DNA from: an uncultured Bacteroidales bacterium
GTDB lineage: Bacteria > Bacteroidota > Bacteroidia > Bacteroidales > Paludibacteraceae
Length of the DNA: 7,615 nt
NCBI GenBank assembly: GCA_937886455.1
Contig: CALGCU010000211.1
Coordinates: 1 to 7,615 of the forward strand
Direction: 5' to 3'
The notes beneath the pieces were generated by a model, which was not told the origin of the DNA, searched no databases, and was given only the letters and a program-made list of their open reading frames with translations. Numbering within the stretch: the first letter of the stretch is position 1; each line of letters starts with the position of its first letter. The translations under genes were made by a program, and so were the position numbers. Shown in pieces: positions 7,257 through 7,615 of the stretch.

Positions 7257-7288
7257 CAAAGGTAGTACTTTTCTTTTTATTTTACAAA
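7257..7288 (-). promoter_or_regulatory. Bacteroidota-type promoter of the rplM-rpsI-rpsB-tsf operon
   Basis: On the minus strand, TTTG (7288-7285) is followed by exactly 20 nt and then TACCTTTG (7264-7257). This is a full match to the primary sigma factor consensus of Bacteroidota (TTTG, about 19-21 nt, TAnnTTTG). Transcription should begin near 7250, giving a leader of about 130 nt before the rplM GTG. The region behind it (7265-7330) is strongly A+T-rich, as often seen at highly expressed ribosomal promoters. I found no other full -7 box between the genes of this operon. Confidence 0.88.
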
Positions 7289-7515
7289 TAGTTGGCATTA
7301 TTTTTTCTCTTTATTTTGTAATTTTTTTTCGTGTGACGAAATATGGGCTATGATTAGGGAGAATCTAAGTGGTGATTATTTTTTCCTGCCGAATGAATTT
7401 TGTATGTATTTTTGATTGTGTGGTTGCACGACATTTATTCATAGGGATTAGGGAGTTGTTCTTATCTATTTTGTATCTGTTGTGTATCTTATTCCTATCT
7501 AGTGGTAACGGTGAT
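7265..7515. other. Non-coding A+T-rich spacer upstream of the rplM promoter
   Basis: No convincing gene is present on either strand. The spacer contains the -33 box of the rplM promoter, long T-runs at 7301-7329, a 6-bp hairpin TTTCGT-GTG-ACGAAA at 7327-7341 without terminator context, and an exact 10-bp direct repeat GATTAGGGAG at 7352-7361 and 7446-7455. TATTTTTG at 7407-7414 matches the -7 consensus for rightward transcription but lacks a -33 partner. A 48-codon frame at 7393-7539 on the plus strand encodes a hydrophobic stretch, but is best explained by T-rich DNA. Confidence 0.7.
7463..7506. repeat. Four TATCT words at exact 11-bp period
   Basis: TATCT begins at 7463, 7474, 7485 and 7496, so four copies are spaced exactly 11 bp apart. 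The full units are TATCTATTTTG, TATCTGTTGTG, TATCTTATTCC and TATCTAGTGGT. Only the first five bases are invariant; the remainder is T/G-rich and degenerate. The spacing is close to one helical turn, which would put all copies on one face of the DNA. It may be a decayed minisatellite or a row of binding sites. Confidence 0.6.
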
Positions 7516-7615
7516 GATAGGACGGGCGGAGCCCTATAGGACGCTCACTATGTGAGCTATAGGACGGCGGAGCCTACAGGACGTTCGCAGAGCGAACTAT
7601 AGGACGCTGCGCTGC
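7516..7615. repeat. Tandem array of TATAGGAC-plus-palindrome units, running off the right edge
   Basis: At least five units occur head to tail, each with a constant 8-mer followed directly by a short palindrome with a 3-nt loop. Unit 1: GATAGGAC (7516-7523), GGGC-GGA-GCCC. Unit 2: TATAGGAC (7535-7542), GCTCAC-TAT-GTGAGC. Unit 3: TATAGGAC (7558-7565), GGC-GGA-GCC. Unit 4: TACAGGAC (7575-7582), GTTCGC-AGA-GCGAAC. Unit 5: TATAGGAC (7598-7605), GCTGCGCTGC, cut by the window edge. Each of the four complete palindromes is perfect, each arm begins with G and ends with C, and no spacer bases remain between units. Stem sequence and length (3 to 6 bp) vary while pairing is kept. The block is visibly G+C-rich against its A+T-rich surroundings. 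It is not a CRISPR array, since units are only 17-23 bp. I cannot name a described family; strand of action is unknown. Confidence 0.85.

Noticed and set aside
7327..7341. Hairpin TTTCGT-GTG-ACGAAA near a T-run, as a terminator
   Set aside because: The T-run precedes the stem on the plus strand and becomes an A-run after it on the minus strand, so it has the wrong layout for an intrinsic terminator in either direction. Six pairs in A+T-rich DNA can arise by chance.
7407..7414. Rightward promoter TATTTTTG
   Set aside because: It fits the -7 consensus, but no TTTG or TTG lies 19-21 bp upstream, and the spacer is T-rich enough for such matches by chance.
7516..7615. CRISPR array
   Set aside because: Units are only 17-23 bp, the constant part is 8 bp, and the intervening sequences are themselves palindromic rather than unique spacers.

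Overview
The window looks like a chromosomal segment from a member of the order Bacteroidales. Three things support this. The gene order rplM-rpsI-rpsB-tsf is typical of the phylum. Two promoter elements of the Bacteroidota type (-7 box TACCTTTG, one with a well-spaced -33 TTTG) sit where genes need them. Gene starts are preceded by A-rich leaders without clear Shine-Dalgarno sequences. A secreted nuclease with a C-terminal domain of the type IX secretion (T9SS) sorting kind suggests a T9SS-bearing lineage (Porphyromonas/Tannerella/Paludibacter-like). I cannot name the genus.

All recognised genes are on the minus strand, so transcription runs from high to low coordinates. Region 1 (7615 to about 7265) is non-coding. 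Its outer end holds a tandem array of short palindromes, each preceded by TATAGGAC, whose stems differ between units but stay perfectly paired. Next to it, TATCT recurs four times at exactly 11-bp spacing. Region 2 (7288 to 4191) is the translation operon: promoter, a leader of about 130 nt with a 13-bp stem, rplM (L13, GTG start), rpsI (S9), a 160-nt gap with a 14-bp hairpin, rpsB (S2), tsf (EF-Ts), then a strong intrinsic terminator.

Region 3 (4191 to 1) is a second transcription unit. A TACCTTTG box touches the terminator's T-tract and drives an exported ExeM/NucH-like endonuclease. One base separates this gene from ligA (NAD+-dependent DNA ligase). ligA overlaps the start of a YhcC/YtqA-type radical SAM protein by ATGA, and that gene runs off the left edge. 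The tight packing implies co-transcription and probably translational coupling. A functional link between the secreted nuclease and the ligase is not implied.

The proteins themselves are ordinary members of known families. The part that annotation does not explain is the hairpin array at 7516-7615. Secondary points of interest are the two candidate ribosomal-protein leader structures, the 11-bp periodic TATCT block, and the short N-terminus of the radical SAM protein.
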